Below are positions 34,003-43,802 of a stretch of DNA of 64,000 nucleotides, piece by piece (position 1 is the stretch's first letter; each line of letters begins with the position of its first letter). Under the pieces are notes generated by a model. That model made no database searches and was not told where the DNA came from. It was given only the letters and a program-made list of their open reading frames with translations. Position numbers and translations under genes: made by a program. This stretch comes from Alphaproteobacteria bacterium Ga0077535 (lineage in GTDB: Bacteria; Pseudomonadota; Alphaproteobacteria; Caulobacterales; Aquidulcibacteraceae), in the NCBI GenBank assembly GCA_001464425.1, contig LNEK01000040.1:1-64000 (forward strand). Direction: 5' to 3'.

Positions 34003-36024
34003 ATGTCGCGAATCATCAGCGCAGCTTTTGACGATTTGAACGCGGAGCAGCGGGCGGCGGTGGAGCATGGGCTTGCGCCATTGCTGGTGATTGCGGGCGC
34101 GGGGTCGGGGAAGACGAAGACGTTGTCGTGCCGCGTCGCGCACCTCGTTTCGCAGGGGGCCGATCCGTCGCGGATTCTTTTGCTGACGTTTTCGCGGCGC
34201 GCGGCGAGTGAGATGATTGCGCGCGTCGGCAAGGTGATGGCCGGCGATGTGCGCATTCCATGGGCCGGGACGTTTCACGCGATCGGCGCGCGGCTGTTGC
34301 GCGAATTGGCGCCGGTGATTGGCATCGATCCGGACTTCACCATCCACGATCGCAGCGATAGCGCCGATCTGATGGGCATGGTGCGCCAGGAGCTTGGCGT
34401 CGCGACGGGCGCCAAGCGCTTTCCGATGAAGGGCACGTGCCTCGCCATCTATTCGCGCGTTGTGAATGCCGATGAGAGCGTGGCCGATGCGTTGGCGGCG
34501 GCGTTCCCGTGGTGCCGCGAATGGGAAGCGGAGCTGAAGCGGCTGTTCGCGGCATATGTGGAGGCCAAGCAAAAGCAGAACGTGCTGGACTATGACGATC
34601 TGCTTTGGCTTTGGGCCGAGGCGATGAACGAGCCGGCTTTGGCGGAAGAAGTCGGCGCGCGCTTCGATCACGTGCTGGTCGATGAGTATCAGGACACCAA
34701 CAAACTGCAGGCGCGGATTCTGTTGGCTATGAAGCCGGATGGACGCGGTGTGACCGTGGTCGGCGATGACGCGCAATCGATCTATTCGTTCCGTGCCGCC
34801 GACGTGCGCAACATTCTGGAGTTTCCGAAAGCATTTGCGTGCGAGACGCGGCTGGTGACGCTGGAGCAGAATTATCGTTCGACCGCGCCGATCCTCGCCG
34901 CATCGAACGCGGTGATCGATTTGGCGCAGGAGCGCTTCACCAAAAACCTGCGCACCACCCGCAGCGGCGGCGCGGCGCCGAAGCTGGTCAGCGTGCGCGA
35001 CGAAGCGGGGCAGGCGGCGTACGTGGCCGAGTGCGTGCTGGAAGCGCGCGAACGTGGCGTGGCGCTGACGCAGCAAGCCATTCTCTTTCGCGCCGCGGAT
35101 TTTTCGGCGCCGGTGGAGTTGGAACTGGCCAAGCGCGACATTCCGTTCGTGAAGTTCGGCGGTTTGAAGTTTCTCGAAGCTGCGCATGTGAAGGATTTTC
35201 TGAGCGTGCTGCGCTGGGCGCAGAATGGCGGCGATCGCATTGCGGGTTTCCGCACGCTGCAGCTGATCCCGGGCGTTGGGCCGGCGCGCGCTGCGCGCAT
35301 TCTGGACGCAGTGGATGAGAACGGCGCTTATGGCGTCGTGCGCAACACCGCGCCGCCGGCGGGCGCGTCCGAGGCGTGGGAAGCGCTGAAGGATATGCTC
35401 GGTGCGATGGCGAAGGCACCGGCGTGGCCGAGCGATCTTGATCTCGCCGCGCGCTGGTACGCGCCGCTGATGCATGAGCGCCATGACGATGCGCGCGTGC
35501 GCATGGGCGATATTGAGCAGATGCAGCGCATCGGCTCGACGTTCGCTTCGCGCACCAGCTTCCTCACCGATCTCACACTCGATCCGCCGAACTCGACCAG
35601 CGATGAAAGCGGCCCGGCGTTTAAGGACGACGATTATCTGATCCTCTCCACCATCCATTCGGCCAAGGGGCAGGAGTGGAAGAACGTGTTCGTGCTCAAC
35701 GTCGTCGATGGCTGCATGCCGTCCGATCTTGGCGCGGGCTCGACGGCGGAGTTGGAGGAAGAGCGGCGGCTGCTCTATGTGGCGATGACGCGGGCGAAGG
35801 ACGAGCTGCATGTGATCACGCCGCAGCGTTTCTATCACACGCAACAGGGCAAGGGCGGCGATAAGCACGTCTATGCGATCCGCTCGCGCTTCCTGCCGTC
35901 GCATATTCTGCCGAAGTTCGAGGAGACGAGCTGGGCGGCGGGCGAAGGCGTCGGTGATTTTGCCTCGCGCGGGCCGTTGCCGAAGATTGATCTGGCGGCG
36001 AAGGCGCGGAGTAGGTTCAGCTAG
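34003..36024 (+). CDS. UvrD/Rep-family ATP-dependent DNA helicase
   Basis: The 673-aa superfamily 1A helicase has the Q-motif LNAEQRAAV, Walker A GAGSGKT, motif Ia LTFSRRAA, motif II DEYQDTN, motif III GDDAQSIYSFR, motif IV QNYRS, motif V STIHSAKGQEW and motif VI LLYVAMTRA. It lacks the C-terminal extension of full UvrD and is slightly shorter than UvrD/PcrA. A role in DNA repair or replication restart is expected. It overlaps the convergent DUF1295 gene by eight bases. Confidence 0.93.
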   Translation: MSRIISAAFDDLNAEQRAAVEHGLAPLLVIAGAGSGKTKTLSCRVAHLVSQGADPSRILLLTFSRRAASEMIARVGKVMAGDVRIPWAGTFHAIGARLLRELAPVIGIDPDFTIHDRSDSADLMGMVRQELGVATGAKRFPMKGTCLAIYSRVVNADESVADALAAAFPWCREWEAELKRLFAAYVEAKQKQNVLDYDDLLWLWAEAMNEPALAEEVGARFDHVLVDEYQDTNKLQARILLAMKPDGRGVTVVGDDAQSIYSFRAADVRNILEFPKAFACETRLVTLEQNYRSTAPILAASNAVIDLAQERFTKNLRTTRSGGAAPKLVSVRDEAGQAAYVAECVLEARERGVALTQQAILFRAADFSAPVELELAKRDIPFVKFGGLKFLEAAHVKDFLSVLRWAQNGGDRIAGFRTLQLIPGVGPARAARILDAVDENGAYGVVRNTAPPAGASEAWEALKDMLGAMAKAPAWPSDLDLAARWYAPLMHERHDDARVRMGDIEQMQRIGSTFASRTSFLTDLTLDPPNSTSDESGPAFKDDDYLILSTIHSAKGQEWKNVFVLNVVDGCMPSDLGAGSTAELEEERRLLYVAMTRAKDELHVITPQRFYHTQQGKGGDKHVYAIRSRFLPSHILPKFEETSWAAGEGVGDFASRGPLPKIDLAAKARSRFS

Positions 36025-36823
36025 ATTTCGGCGGCATCGGGATGAACGCACTCGTCCGCTTCTTGTATGCCTCATAGTCGGGGCGCGTTTTCTGCAGGTG
36101 CGGTTCTGTCGTCGGCGCGCCGCTGACGCGCGTGAGCAGGAACGTGATGAGGAGGGGGCCGGGCAAAGTCCAGAGGCCGGCGCCGGCGTCGACGGCAACA
36201 AGCCAGATCGCCCACCATGTGACGAGATCGCCGAAATAGTTCGGGTGCCGCGAATAGCGCCAGAGGCCGCGGTCCATTACTTTGCCTTCGTTCTCGCTCT
36301 GCGAGCGGAAGTGTGCGAGTTGCGCGTCAGCGATGCCCTCGAAGGCGATGCCGGCGAGGGCAAGCCAGATGCCGATATAGGCAAGCAGGCCAAGTTCGGA
36401 TTTGTCGCTGATCTGCGGCACGAGCACGGGCAGCGCGAGGATCAGCTGCAAGAACATTTGCGGGATGAACACCCAGAGCGCGGAGAACACCGCGAAGTTC
36501 ATGCCGTGCTTGGTGCGTGCGCGTTCGGCAAGCTTGGCGTAGCGGCGGTCGGCGCCGTGATTGCCCCAGCGCCAAAGCAAATAAATGCCAAGCCGCAGGC
36601 CCCAGGCCGAGCCGAGGAAGAGAAGCGCGGTGGCGTGCGGGCCCGGATCTACGATCTGCGCGTAGGTTGCCCACGCCAGAATGACGACGCCCAGGCCCCA
36701 GTATGAATCGACGTAGCTCGGGTCTTTGGTGCGTAGGCTTATGAGCCAAAGCACAAGGAAGCATGCTGCCGATACGACAAGCGCGGCCAGCATAACTGAA
36801 AAAGCGAGGATAGGATCGATCAT
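36017..36823 (-). CDS. DUF1295 (steroid 5-alpha-reductase-like) membrane protein
   Basis: The 268-aa protein has about seven transmembrane spans. The C-terminal signature GLWRYSRHPNYFGDLVTWW with nearby PLLITFLLTRVSG belongs to the isoprenylcysteine methyltransferase / 5-alpha-reductase-like fold, placing it in DUF1295. The reaction is unknown. It stands 38 bp downstream of the aminotransferase gene's end, on the other side of that gene's stop. Confidence 0.86.
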   Translation of the reverse strand: MIDPILAFSVMLAALVVSAACFLVLWLISLRTKDPSYVDSYWGLGVVILAWATYAQIVDPGPHATALLFLGSAWGLRLGIYLLWRWGNHGADRRYAKLAERARTKHGMNFAVFSALWVFIPQMFLQLILALPVLVPQISDKSELGLLAYIGIWLALAGIAFEGIADAQLAHFRSQSENEGKVMDRGLWRYSRHPNYFGDLVTWWAIWLVAVDAGAGLWTLPGPLLITFLLTRVSGAPTTEPHLQKTRPDYEAYKKRTSAFIPMPPKSS

Positions 36824-36861
36824 GAAGTCTCTATAACGCGCGTGAAGGCGAAGCGCTCCCC

Positions 36862-38175
36862 CTACGCCACTTGTTTCAGCGCGGTACGCACGGTTTCTGC
36901 GATCAGATCAATTTGCGCCTTCTCGATGATCAGCGGCGGAGAGAAAGCGAGGATGTCGCCGGTGACGCGGATGAGGACGCCAGCGTCGAAGCATGCGCGA
37001 AACACTTCGAGGCCGCGTTGCATCGGGGCGCCCGCGCGCGGTTCCAACTCGATGCCGCCGATCAGGCCGAGATTGCGGATGTCGATCACGTGCGGCGCGT
37101 CGCGCAGCGAATGCATTGCGTCTTCCCAATAGGGCGCGAGTTCGGCAGCGCGTTCGAATAGACGCTCGTCGCGATAAACATCGAGCGTGGCGAGGCCCGC
37201 GGCGCAGGCGAGAGGGTGGCCGCTCGTGGTGTAGCCGTGGAAGAGTTCGATCGGGGTTTCGCTGTTTGCGAGGATGGTCTCGTAGATCTCGCGCGAGCAG
37301 GCCACGGCGCCCATCGGCACGGCGGCGTTGGTGATGGCTTTCGCCATGGTGAGGATGTCGGGTTTCACGCCGAAATAGTCCGCGGCGAATGGCGCACCGA
37401 GGCGGCCGAAGCCGGTGATGACTTCATCGTAGATGAGCAGAATATCGTGCTTGGTACAGAGCTCGCGTAGGCGTTTGAGATAGCCTTTCGGCGGCACGAT
37501 AACGCCGGTCGAGCCGGCGACGGGTTCGACGATGACGGCGGCGATGGTGCTGGCGTCGTGGAGTTGAACGAGGCGTTCGAGTGCGTCGCCGAATTCAACG
37601 CCGTGTGGCGGCTCGCCGCGCGAGAAGGCGTTGCGGGCGATGTCGAGCGTGTGGGGGAGGTGATCGACGCCCGCCACCATTGGGCCGTAGGTCATGCGAT
37701 TGCGGACGATGCCGCCGACGCTGATGCCGCCAAAATTGGTGCCGTGATAGCCGCGCTCACGGCCGATGAGGCGATACTTGCCCGGCTTGCCGCGTGCTTT
37801 CTGATACGCGAGCGCGATCTTCAACGCTGTGTCGGCGCTTTCGCTGCCGGAGTTGGTGAAGAAGATGCGGTCGAGTTGATCGGGCAGGATTTCGCCGAGG
37901 CGATTGGCGAACTCGAATGCAGACGGTGAGCCGAGATTGAAGTTGGTGGCGTAGTCGAGTTCGCCCGCTGCTGCGCGGATCGCTTCGACGATGCGCGTGC
38001 GGCAGTGGCCGGCGGCGACGCACCAGAGGCCGGCAGTGGCGTCGAGAATGGCGCGCCCGTCCGGCGCATAATAATGCATGCCCTCGGCGCGCACGACCAT
38101 GCGCGGGTCTGCCTTGAATGCCCGGTTCGGCGTGAACGGCATCCAGAACGCGTCGAGTGAATTGGGGGTCGGCAT
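36862..38175 (-). CDS. Class III omega-amino acid:pyruvate aminotransferase
   Basis: The 437-aa PLP enzyme has FFTNSGSESADTALK, the RGYHGTNFGG motif, DEVITGFGRLG with the PLP-contacting Asp, and the catalytic Lys in LTMAKAITN. It resembles beta-alanine/omega-amino acid:pyruvate transaminases. The ATG at 38175 puts the conserved FWMPFT motif near residue 10. It follows the DUF465 gene in the same direction with a 44-bp gap containing a small hairpin (38202-38219). Confidence 0.9.
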   Translation of the reverse strand: MPTPNSLDAFWMPFTPNRAFKADPRMVVRAEGMHYYAPDGRAILDATAGLWCVAAGHCRTRIVEAIRAAAGELDYATNFNLGSPSAFEFANRLGEILPDQLDRIFFTNSGSESADTALKIALAYQKARGKPGKYRLIGRERGYHGTNFGGISVGGIVRNRMTYGPMVAGVDHLPHTLDIARNAFSRGEPPHGVEFGDALERLVQLHDASTIAAVIVEPVAGSTGVIVPPKGYLKRLRELCTKHDILLIYDEVITGFGRLGAPFAADYFGVKPDILTMAKAITNAAVPMGAVACSREIYETILANSETPIELFHGYTTSGHPLACAAGLATLDVYRDERLFERAAELAPYWEDAMHSLRDAPHVIDIRNLGLIGGIELEPRAGAPMQRGLEVFRACFDAGVLIRVTGDILAFSPPLIIEKAQIDLIAETVRTALKQVA

Positions 38176-38219
38176 GGGCGCATTGTGAGCCTGCGCCGCG
38201 CGCCGCCGCAAGAGGCGGC

Positions 38220-38471
38220 TTAGCGTTCCGCGTCGCCGACGAGCTTTGCGATATCGTCCAGAATATCGAGGCGCTGCTTTTCCAGCGATGTCAGGTACTC
38301 GTCCGACGCCGCCGTCACGCCGTTCTTGATGTTGTGAATTTCGCGCCAGATGTGATGGTTGTGCTCAAGTAGCGCTTTGAACGCGGGATCGGAGACCTTC
38401 AGCCGATGGATCGTTTCGGCGTGGCCTGAGAATTCTTGTTCGAGCGCGTGATCGAGGTGTTCGGTTTGCAT
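38220..38471 (-). CDS. DUF465 (YdcH-like) protein
   Basis: The 83-aa, mostly helical protein shows the DUF465 pattern: HRLKVSDPAFKALLEHNHHIWREI at the N-terminal half and LEKQRLDILDDIAKLV at the end. These small cytoplasmic proteins are widespread in Proteobacteria and their role is unknown. The frame upstream of ATG 38471 belongs to the penicillin acylase gene in another frame. Confidence 0.82.
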   Translation of the reverse strand: MQTEHLDHALEQEFSGHAETIHRLKVSDPAFKALLEHNHHIWREIHNIKNGVTAASDEYLTSLEKQRLDILDDIAKLVGDAER

Positions 38472-38481
38472 AGCCTCCACG

Positions 38482-40530
38482 CTAGCGGGATGTGGCCGGG
38501 CCGCCTTGATTTGGCGCAAGTGTCCGCCATTCGCGCCGGGCAAACATCTCGGATTGATCGTTGAAATGCGGGCTCTCGGGGCGGTCGCTCGCGCCCCATT
38601 GGTGGATGACGCGGGTTGAGAGCGTCCCGTCCGGCGCCCAGTCGATCACCATCATGAACCCATCGCCGAAATCGGCGTTGGCTCGGCCGTCTTCAGCATC
38701 AGCCCAGCGCAATGCACGCAGCACGTCCGGCGCGCCTTCGAGCGGCAGATCGACGTCGCCGCGGCGCAAGCGCAGCACATCGCCGAGTGGCGGGTCGATG
38801 CGGCCGAAATGTTGGCGCAGGCGCGTTGCTGCGGCGCGGGCGGCGTCGACCGGATCGGGCGGATCGGTTGCGGCGCGGCCGGCATTGTAGATCGGTTGGT
38901 AGATGAGGCCGGCGAGCGCGGCGGCGGGGCTATCGTTGGCGGCGCGGCGATCCCAGCTGCGCAGCAGGGTTTGGATTTCGGCGAGCTCGGCGTCGTTGCT
39001 TGAGTCGGCGGCGAGTACGGCGGTGATCGCCGCCATCGTTGCCGAGCGCTCGCTCGAGGTGAGATCGAACTTGGCTTCCAGCAATTGCGCGTCGCTGATG
39101 GTGCGCAGCGGCGAGAGAATTTCGACAGCGCGGTAGCCGCGATTGGTGACGTAGGTTTCGATGGCGGGCGCGGCGTCAGGGAAAGCGTCGGGGCCGATAT
39201 TGGCGCTCTCGTCAGTGATGTACCACGGCGCGCCATTGGTGCTGGCGAGCCAGCCGGAAGATGGATCGACCAATTCGGGCGCATCGACGCGATCGTCCAT
39301 GGCCCAGATAGTGGCGCTTGTGTCGCCGGGCACGCAGCCGGACCAATCGGGCCCTTCGGCGCGGCGCGGAATGATCGCGTTGTAGAGATAGCCGATGCGG
39401 CCGGTCTCATCCGCGTACATGAAATTGAACGAGGGAATGGCGCGCATCGCCATGGCTTCGCGCCATTCTTCGTAATTCTGCGCGCGGCCCATTCGGTAGA
39501 ATTGTTCGAGCGCGCGGAGTTCGCCTTCGCCAGCATAGCGTACCGCGACCCAGCCATCTGCGGTGTTGAAGGCGGGGCCGTGTTCGGTGAAGTGCAGCGT
39601 GCGCGGCACCGGGATGGTGAACCAGCCCATCTTCACCCAAAGCCAGATCGTACGCGTCTCGAACCGGCGCCATTCGCCGTCGATGAAATATTGGCCGCGA
39701 TGTTGGTCATCGGTGGTGAGCTGATAGATATCGGCGAGGTCCGGCAGGTTCACCGTCGCGGCAAAGCCGATGTGGCCGTTGGTGCCGAGCACAGGGAAGG
39801 GCGAGCCGGGGAAGAGGCCGCCGTGCATTTGCCAGCCTTCGTCGCTGGAGATGCCGGCTTCGTACCACGCGACCGGTCCGGCCCATGGCTGGTGCGAGTT
39901 GACGATGAGGCGCGTGTGGCCGTCATCGCTGCGGCGCGGGCTCACTGCGAAAGCGTTGGAGCCCCAGTCGATCGTTTCTGCCGTCGCTTCCGGCGCGGCG
40001 CAGGGATGGCCGTCCTCATTCGCAACAAGTCCAAGTGTGCGCTCGAAGCCCCAGAACAACGGCACTGTGATTGCCGAGCCGGCGATGACATCGCGGCCGG
40101 TGACATTGCGCGCGCCAGGTAGGACCTCATCCGGATGTTCGGCGGCGTAGGCGTTGAGGCCGGCGGCATAGGCTTCGACGATGGCGCGGAATTCGGGCGA
40201 GATATCGCTTTCGTAGCGCTCTTCGACAGAGCGCTGAATGCCGAGCAGGTGCCAAAGGAAGTCCGAGCGCGCGCCTTCTTCGCCGAGATGAGCGCCGAGC
40301 TTGCCGCGGCCGAGCAGCACCGTGATTTGGATGGTGGCGAAATTATCTTCGGCATGCGCGAGCGCCAAACCATAGGCGGCTTCGGCATCGGTGCGACCGT
40401 GCACGTGTGGGACGCCGTATTCGTCGCGGGTGATGGTGGGGTTGAAGGCTTGTGCTGGCGGTTGCGCCGGGGACGGCGCGCAGTTGCCGGCGAATGCGAG
40501 TGCAAAGAGAAGCGCAGCGAGCTTTTTCAT
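38482..40530 (-). CDS. Penicillin acylase family amidohydrolase
   Basis: The 682-aa precursor is exported (signal peptide with a possible lipobox near Cys 17). It has an N-terminal alpha region (ITRDEYGVPHVHG), a spacer and a beta chain whose nucleophile is the Ser of GSNAFAV, near residue 195, after autocleavage. This is the Ntn-hydrolase architecture of penicillin G and acylhomoserine lactone acylases, so the substrate may be an N-acyl amide; which one is not shown. GGGGGAT precedes the ATG at 40530. Confidence 0.9.
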   Translation of the reverse strand: MKKLAALLFALAFAGNCAPSPAQPPAQAFNPTITRDEYGVPHVHGRTDAEAAYGLALAHAEDNFATIQITVLLGRGKLGAHLGEEGARSDFLWHLLGIQRSVEERYESDISPEFRAIVEAYAAGLNAYAAEHPDEVLPGARNVTGRDVIAGSAITVPLFWGFERTLGLVANEDGHPCAAPEATAETIDWGSNAFAVSPRRSDDGHTRLIVNSHQPWAGPVAWYEAGISSDEGWQMHGGLFPGSPFPVLGTNGHIGFAATVNLPDLADIYQLTTDDQHRGQYFIDGEWRRFETRTIWLWVKMGWFTIPVPRTLHFTEHGPAFNTADGWVAVRYAGEGELRALEQFYRMGRAQNYEEWREAMAMRAIPSFNFMYADETGRIGYLYNAIIPRRAEGPDWSGCVPGDTSATIWAMDDRVDAPELVDPSSGWLASTNGAPWYITDESANIGPDAFPDAAPAIETYVTNRGYRAVEILSPLRTISDAQLLEAKFDLTSSERSATMAAITAVLAADSSNDAELAEIQTLLRSWDRRAANDSPAAALAGLIYQPIYNAGRAATDPPDPVDAARAAATRLRQHFGRIDPPLGDVLRLRRGDVDLPLEGAPDVLRALRWADAEDGRANADFGDGFMMVIDWAPDGTLSTRVIHQWGASDRPESPHFNDQSEMFARREWRTLAPNQGGPATSR

Positions 40531-40585
40531 GTAATCCCCCACGGCGCAGTGTGAGGGCAGGTCGACGCGTGTTCAAGCGCTGCGT

Positions 40586-40611
40586 CCGGGCCCGCGCGAT
40601 GGCGGGCCCGG
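40586..40611. terminator. GC-rich hairpin between autotransporter and acylase genes
   Basis: A perfect 10-bp stem (CCGGGCCCGC / GCGGGCCCGG) with a six-base loop lies in the 97-bp gap after the autotransporter stop and before the acylase start. There is no T-tract, so it may act as a pause or factor-dependent terminator. Confidence 0.4.
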
Positions 40612-40627
40612 GTAGCGTTGGGTCAAC

Positions 40628-43273
40628 TTACCAGGCGAGGCGGGCGCCGAGGCGTGCGCCGTGCTCTGTCTGATTTTCGCTGAAGTCGCCGCGATAGTGA
40701 GCGTAGAGCTCAAGCGTTTCGCTGAGCGATGCAACGAAGCCGAGGCCGGTCTCGAGACCAGTTTGGCCCGGATCGGAAGCGGCGGTGTTGAAGGTTGCGC
40801 CATGAAGCGTTGCATCCGCATCGGCGCCGCCGGCGTCGGCGAAGTGCACGACATAGGCTTGCGCGTAGGGGCGCAGGTTCATGCCGCCGGCTTGCACGTC
40901 GCGCCCATAGCGAGCGCCGAAGCGCAGGCGGGTGGTTTCATCTTCGGCGTCGGCGAAGCTGAGCGCCACGGTGGCGGCGCCGGATTCGTCGACGTTGTCG
41001 CGTGAGACTTCTTCCCACGATACGCCGGCGAGCATATCGACCTGGCCGCCAAGCGTGTGCAGCGTGCGGCCGAACTCGAAGTCGACAGCGATCGTGTCGC
41101 CGTCTGCCGACGCTGTGAGCGCCTCGACGCCGGTGTTCAGCGTAACGCTGCGGCTGATGTCGTAGCGATCTTCGCTGTAGGCGATGGCGCTGTTGGTGAA
41201 GAGCGAACCATCAGTCCAGCGCGCATACGCCATGGCTTGATAGGATTGCACCTCGGCGCGGCCGTCGCCGCGCGCCACGCCTTCTACGTAGGCGAATGCG
41301 CCGCCGACGTTCCAATTGCCGACCGGTGCGTCGAGGCCGACGACGAGACCGCCGCTGCGATAATCGTAGCCATTGGCGGTGCGGTCGTCGCTGACTTCGG
41401 CGTCCGTGCCGACGATTTCGCCCCACAGGTGGCGCGATGGCTGGGTTTCGCTGAGGCGCGAGCGGACAGCGTCGCGGCCGATGCGGCTGTTGCGGTGTGC
41501 GCCTTCGAGGCCGGTGGCGTGAATGTCGCCGGCGATTTGTTGGAAGGCGGCGGCAAGCTCAGCTTCGTCGAGGCCGATGAGGCTATCGAAGAATGCGCCC
41601 ACGTCTCCCGTGCCAGTTCCTGCATCGGGACGCACGCTTTGCAGCGCGGCGCCAGCCGAGCGTGCGTTGGCGAGGCCGCCGGTGAGCAAGCTGTAGTCGG
41701 ATGAGGTGACGGCGAGGACGATGGTGTTGGCGCCGTAGAGCACATCAAAGCGCGTGCCGGCGGCGAGGCCGCTGGTCGGCTGGGCGAGCGAATCGAAGGC
41801 GCCGGTGACGCCGCCTTGCGCGGTGACGATGGTGAAGGTGTCGCCGACAGTCGGGACGAAGGTGTTGTTGGCCGGGGCGGTAATGCCGCGGAGGATCGGC
41901 GCTAGCGTGCCGTCAGCGGTGTAAATGCTGCCGACGCCGGTCAGCACCAGCGTATCGTAGTGACCAGCGCCGTTGCCGATTGTGAGTCCGTCAATGTCGA
42001 CCTGCAGCGTCGAGCCTGGCATCTGCGTTACGCTGCCGGCGACAGTCAGCTGACCTGGCGAGTTGCCGGGCGAGAGCGTGCCGGAGACTTCGACGTCGCC
42101 AATGATCGTGCCGCTGCCGCTGATGAAGGCGCCAGCATCGACCCAGACGTTACCGGTGAAGGTCGAGTTGAAGGCCATCAACCCTTCTTCGACGCAGGCG
42201 CCGATGGCGTTGGAAGCGTTGGCGCGCAGATCGAGAACACCGAGACCCTGCTTATAGAGGCAGCCTGTGCCCGAGACTTCGCCGTTCAACGTCAGTGTGA
42301 AGTCTTCGCCGACATCGAAGGCGCCGCCGTGGTTCGAGGTGGTGACGATGTCGCGCTCGATGCTCATGGTTTGAGTCGGCGTGAACGTGCCGTGATGCAG
42401 GGTAAGCGCGACCCCGTCGGCGCCGAGTGCGGCGTCATCGCCGGCGCTTACGCCGGCGTGATCGACGATGAAGCCGGCATTGATGTTGACGCCGGTGAGG
42501 TTGACCGTGCCGTTGCCGACCACGGTGATGACGCCTTCGCCGGTGAAGTCACCTTCGAAGGTAGTGTCGGTCAAATTTGTATCGATGTAGCCGCCCGGTG
42601 CGTTTACGACAAAGTCGTTGCCGACTGGCGTGTCGTCAGTGATCAACAACGTGCCGCCTTCGAAGGCCAAATCCGCGTCGATGTCGAATTCATCGAGCGT
42701 GAACGTGACGCGGCTGGTGTCGATCGTTTGCGGACCGGCGCCGATAATGACCAGTTCGCCGTTCGAGCCGATGACGAAGGCGCCGGCGTTGATCATGTCA
42801 TCGGACGGCTCCCAGTTGACCGTGAAACTGGAGCCGGCGTTGTAGCCGAACGTGTAGGAGCCCGCGATCAGGTCCAGGAAGGTGACGTACTGGAAGGCGT
42901 AGATGTAGTGACCGTCGGGATCGCCAGTGAGTCCGCCGTTATAGTCAGGAAAGAAGTAGTTCACGCCCGGCGTGAGGCCCGGGGGCAGCGTTCCGTCCGG
43001 CACGCCGTCGAAGCCGGGGTAAAGCTGAAACGGATTGGTGCCGACGAGTGTACTCGTCGTGCTGTTGGTGAGGTCGAGTGAGCCTTCCGCGCCGCCGGTG
43101 CCGTTGTGCCATGAGCCGTAAAAGATATCGACGTTGTAGAGGCCCTGGCCGCTGCCTTGCGTGATGACGAAGCCTAGTGCGTCCGTGTGGGCGGCGGCGC
43201 TCGGCGCCATCATGTACGTCGCCATCAAAGCCGTTGATGCGTGCAGCGCCGTTTTGCGGAAATTGAATCTCAC
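40628..43273 (-). CDS. Autotransporter (type V secreted) protein
   Basis: The 881-aa product has an extended signal peptide (FRKTALHASTALMATYMMAPSAAAH), a repetitive beta-helical passenger rich in Gly, Asn, Thr and Asp, and an autotransporter-associated repeat region with GDVEVSGTLSPGNSPGQLTV. A C-terminal beta-barrel of about 280 residues ends in an aromatic residue (ARLAW) as needed for BAM insertion. The GTG at 43273 is preferred because the signal peptide begins there; an ATG/GTG at 43333 would add 20 residues. The passenger function is unknown. Confidence 0.88.
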   Translation of the reverse strand: MRFNFRKTALHASTALMATYMMAPSAAAHTDALGFVITQGSGQGLYNVDIFYGSWHNGTGGAEGSLDLTNSTTSTLVGTNPFQLYPGFDGVPDGTLPPGLTPGVNYFFPDYNGGLTGDPDGHYIYAFQYVTFLDLIAGSYTFGYNAGSSFTVNWEPSDDMINAGAFVIGSNGELVIIGAGPQTIDTSRVTFTLDEFDIDADLAFEGGTLLITDDTPVGNDFVVNAPGGYIDTNLTDTTFEGDFTGEGVITVVGNGTVNLTGVNINAGFIVDHAGVSAGDDAALGADGVALTLHHGTFTPTQTMSIERDIVTTSNHGGAFDVGEDFTLTLNGEVSGTGCLYKQGLGVLDLRANASNAIGACVEEGLMAFNSTFTGNVWVDAGAFISGSGTIIGDVEVSGTLSPGNSPGQLTVAGSVTQMPGSTLQVDIDGLTIGNGAGHYDTLVLTGVGSIYTADGTLAPILRGITAPANNTFVPTVGDTFTIVTAQGGVTGAFDSLAQPTSGLAAGTRFDVLYGANTIVLAVTSSDYSLLTGGLANARSAGAALQSVRPDAGTGTGDVGAFFDSLIGLDEAELAAAFQQIAGDIHATGLEGAHRNSRIGRDAVRSRLSETQPSRHLWGEIVGTDAEVSDDRTANGYDYRSGGLVVGLDAPVGNWNVGGAFAYVEGVARGDGRAEVQSYQAMAYARWTDGSLFTNSAIAYSEDRYDISRSVTLNTGVEALTASADGDTIAVDFEFGRTLHTLGGQVDMLAGVSWEEVSRDNVDESGAATVALSFADAEDETTRLRFGARYGRDVQAGGMNLRPYAQAYVVHFADAGGADADATLHGATFNTAASDPGQTGLETGLGFVASLSETLELYAHYRGDFSENQTEHGARLGARLAW

Positions 43274-43460
43274 GTGTGTTCCCACGATGCGTGGATCGAT
43301 GCGCGGGGAAATTGTGCGGACGCTGTTAACCAAGCGTGAATTGTGCTGTTATTTCAAATAGATAGAACCAAAGGCATAGGCCGAGTATAGGCCGCCCAGA
43401 GTGGGATGTTCAGTCCGTGCCAATTGTGCGCTAGCAGAGCGGCAAGAACCGCAACAACGG

Positions 43461-43790
43461 ATGTTCGAAATGGTAGGTGATGTCACTGTTCTGACCGGCC
43501 GCTCCGGCGCGCAGTATCAATTTACGATCTATCCGCGCCTGACGACGTTCACACCGAAGGGCGGCGTCTACGTCATGGGTCGCGCCGAGGCCGATAATCG
43601 CTACGCGTTCTGTTATGTCGGCCACACCGGAGATTTCTCGGTGCGACCGTTCGCGAAGGATAAGACTGCGTGCTTCGATCAATTCCGCGCCGATTCTATT
43701 TTCATTCTGGATGAAACCAGCGCGAACCGCCGCGTCGAGATCGCGCAAGACTTGATCTCCGCCTACGCTCCGACCTGCAATACGCTCTGA
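43461..43790 (+). CDS. GIY-YIG-like small protein
   Basis: The product is about 109 aa. GGVYVMGR, then YAFCYVGHTGD, then a closing E..LI.AY.PTCN pattern match the order of the GIY-YIG nuclease core (GIY, YIG, Arg helix, Glu, Asn). The canonical Y-I-G reads Y-V-G and the catalytic Arg position is uncertain, so it may be a non-nuclease relative. The start could also be 43401 or 43470. It lies just ahead of the polyamine cluster. Confidence 0.55.
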   Translation: MFEMVGDVTVLTGRSGAQYQFTIYPRLTTFTPKGGVYVMGRAEADNRYAFCYVGHTGDFSVRPFAKDKTACFDQFRADSIFILDETSANRRVEIAQDLISAYAPTCNTL

Positions 43791-43802
43791 GGTGCGCGCA
43801 CC

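Noticed and set aside
33919-36201. 760-codon open frame on the minus strand opposite the helicase
   Set aside because: It mirrors the UvrD-type helicase almost exactly, is Arg/His-rich and has no recognisable domain. It is an artefact of GC-rich codon use.
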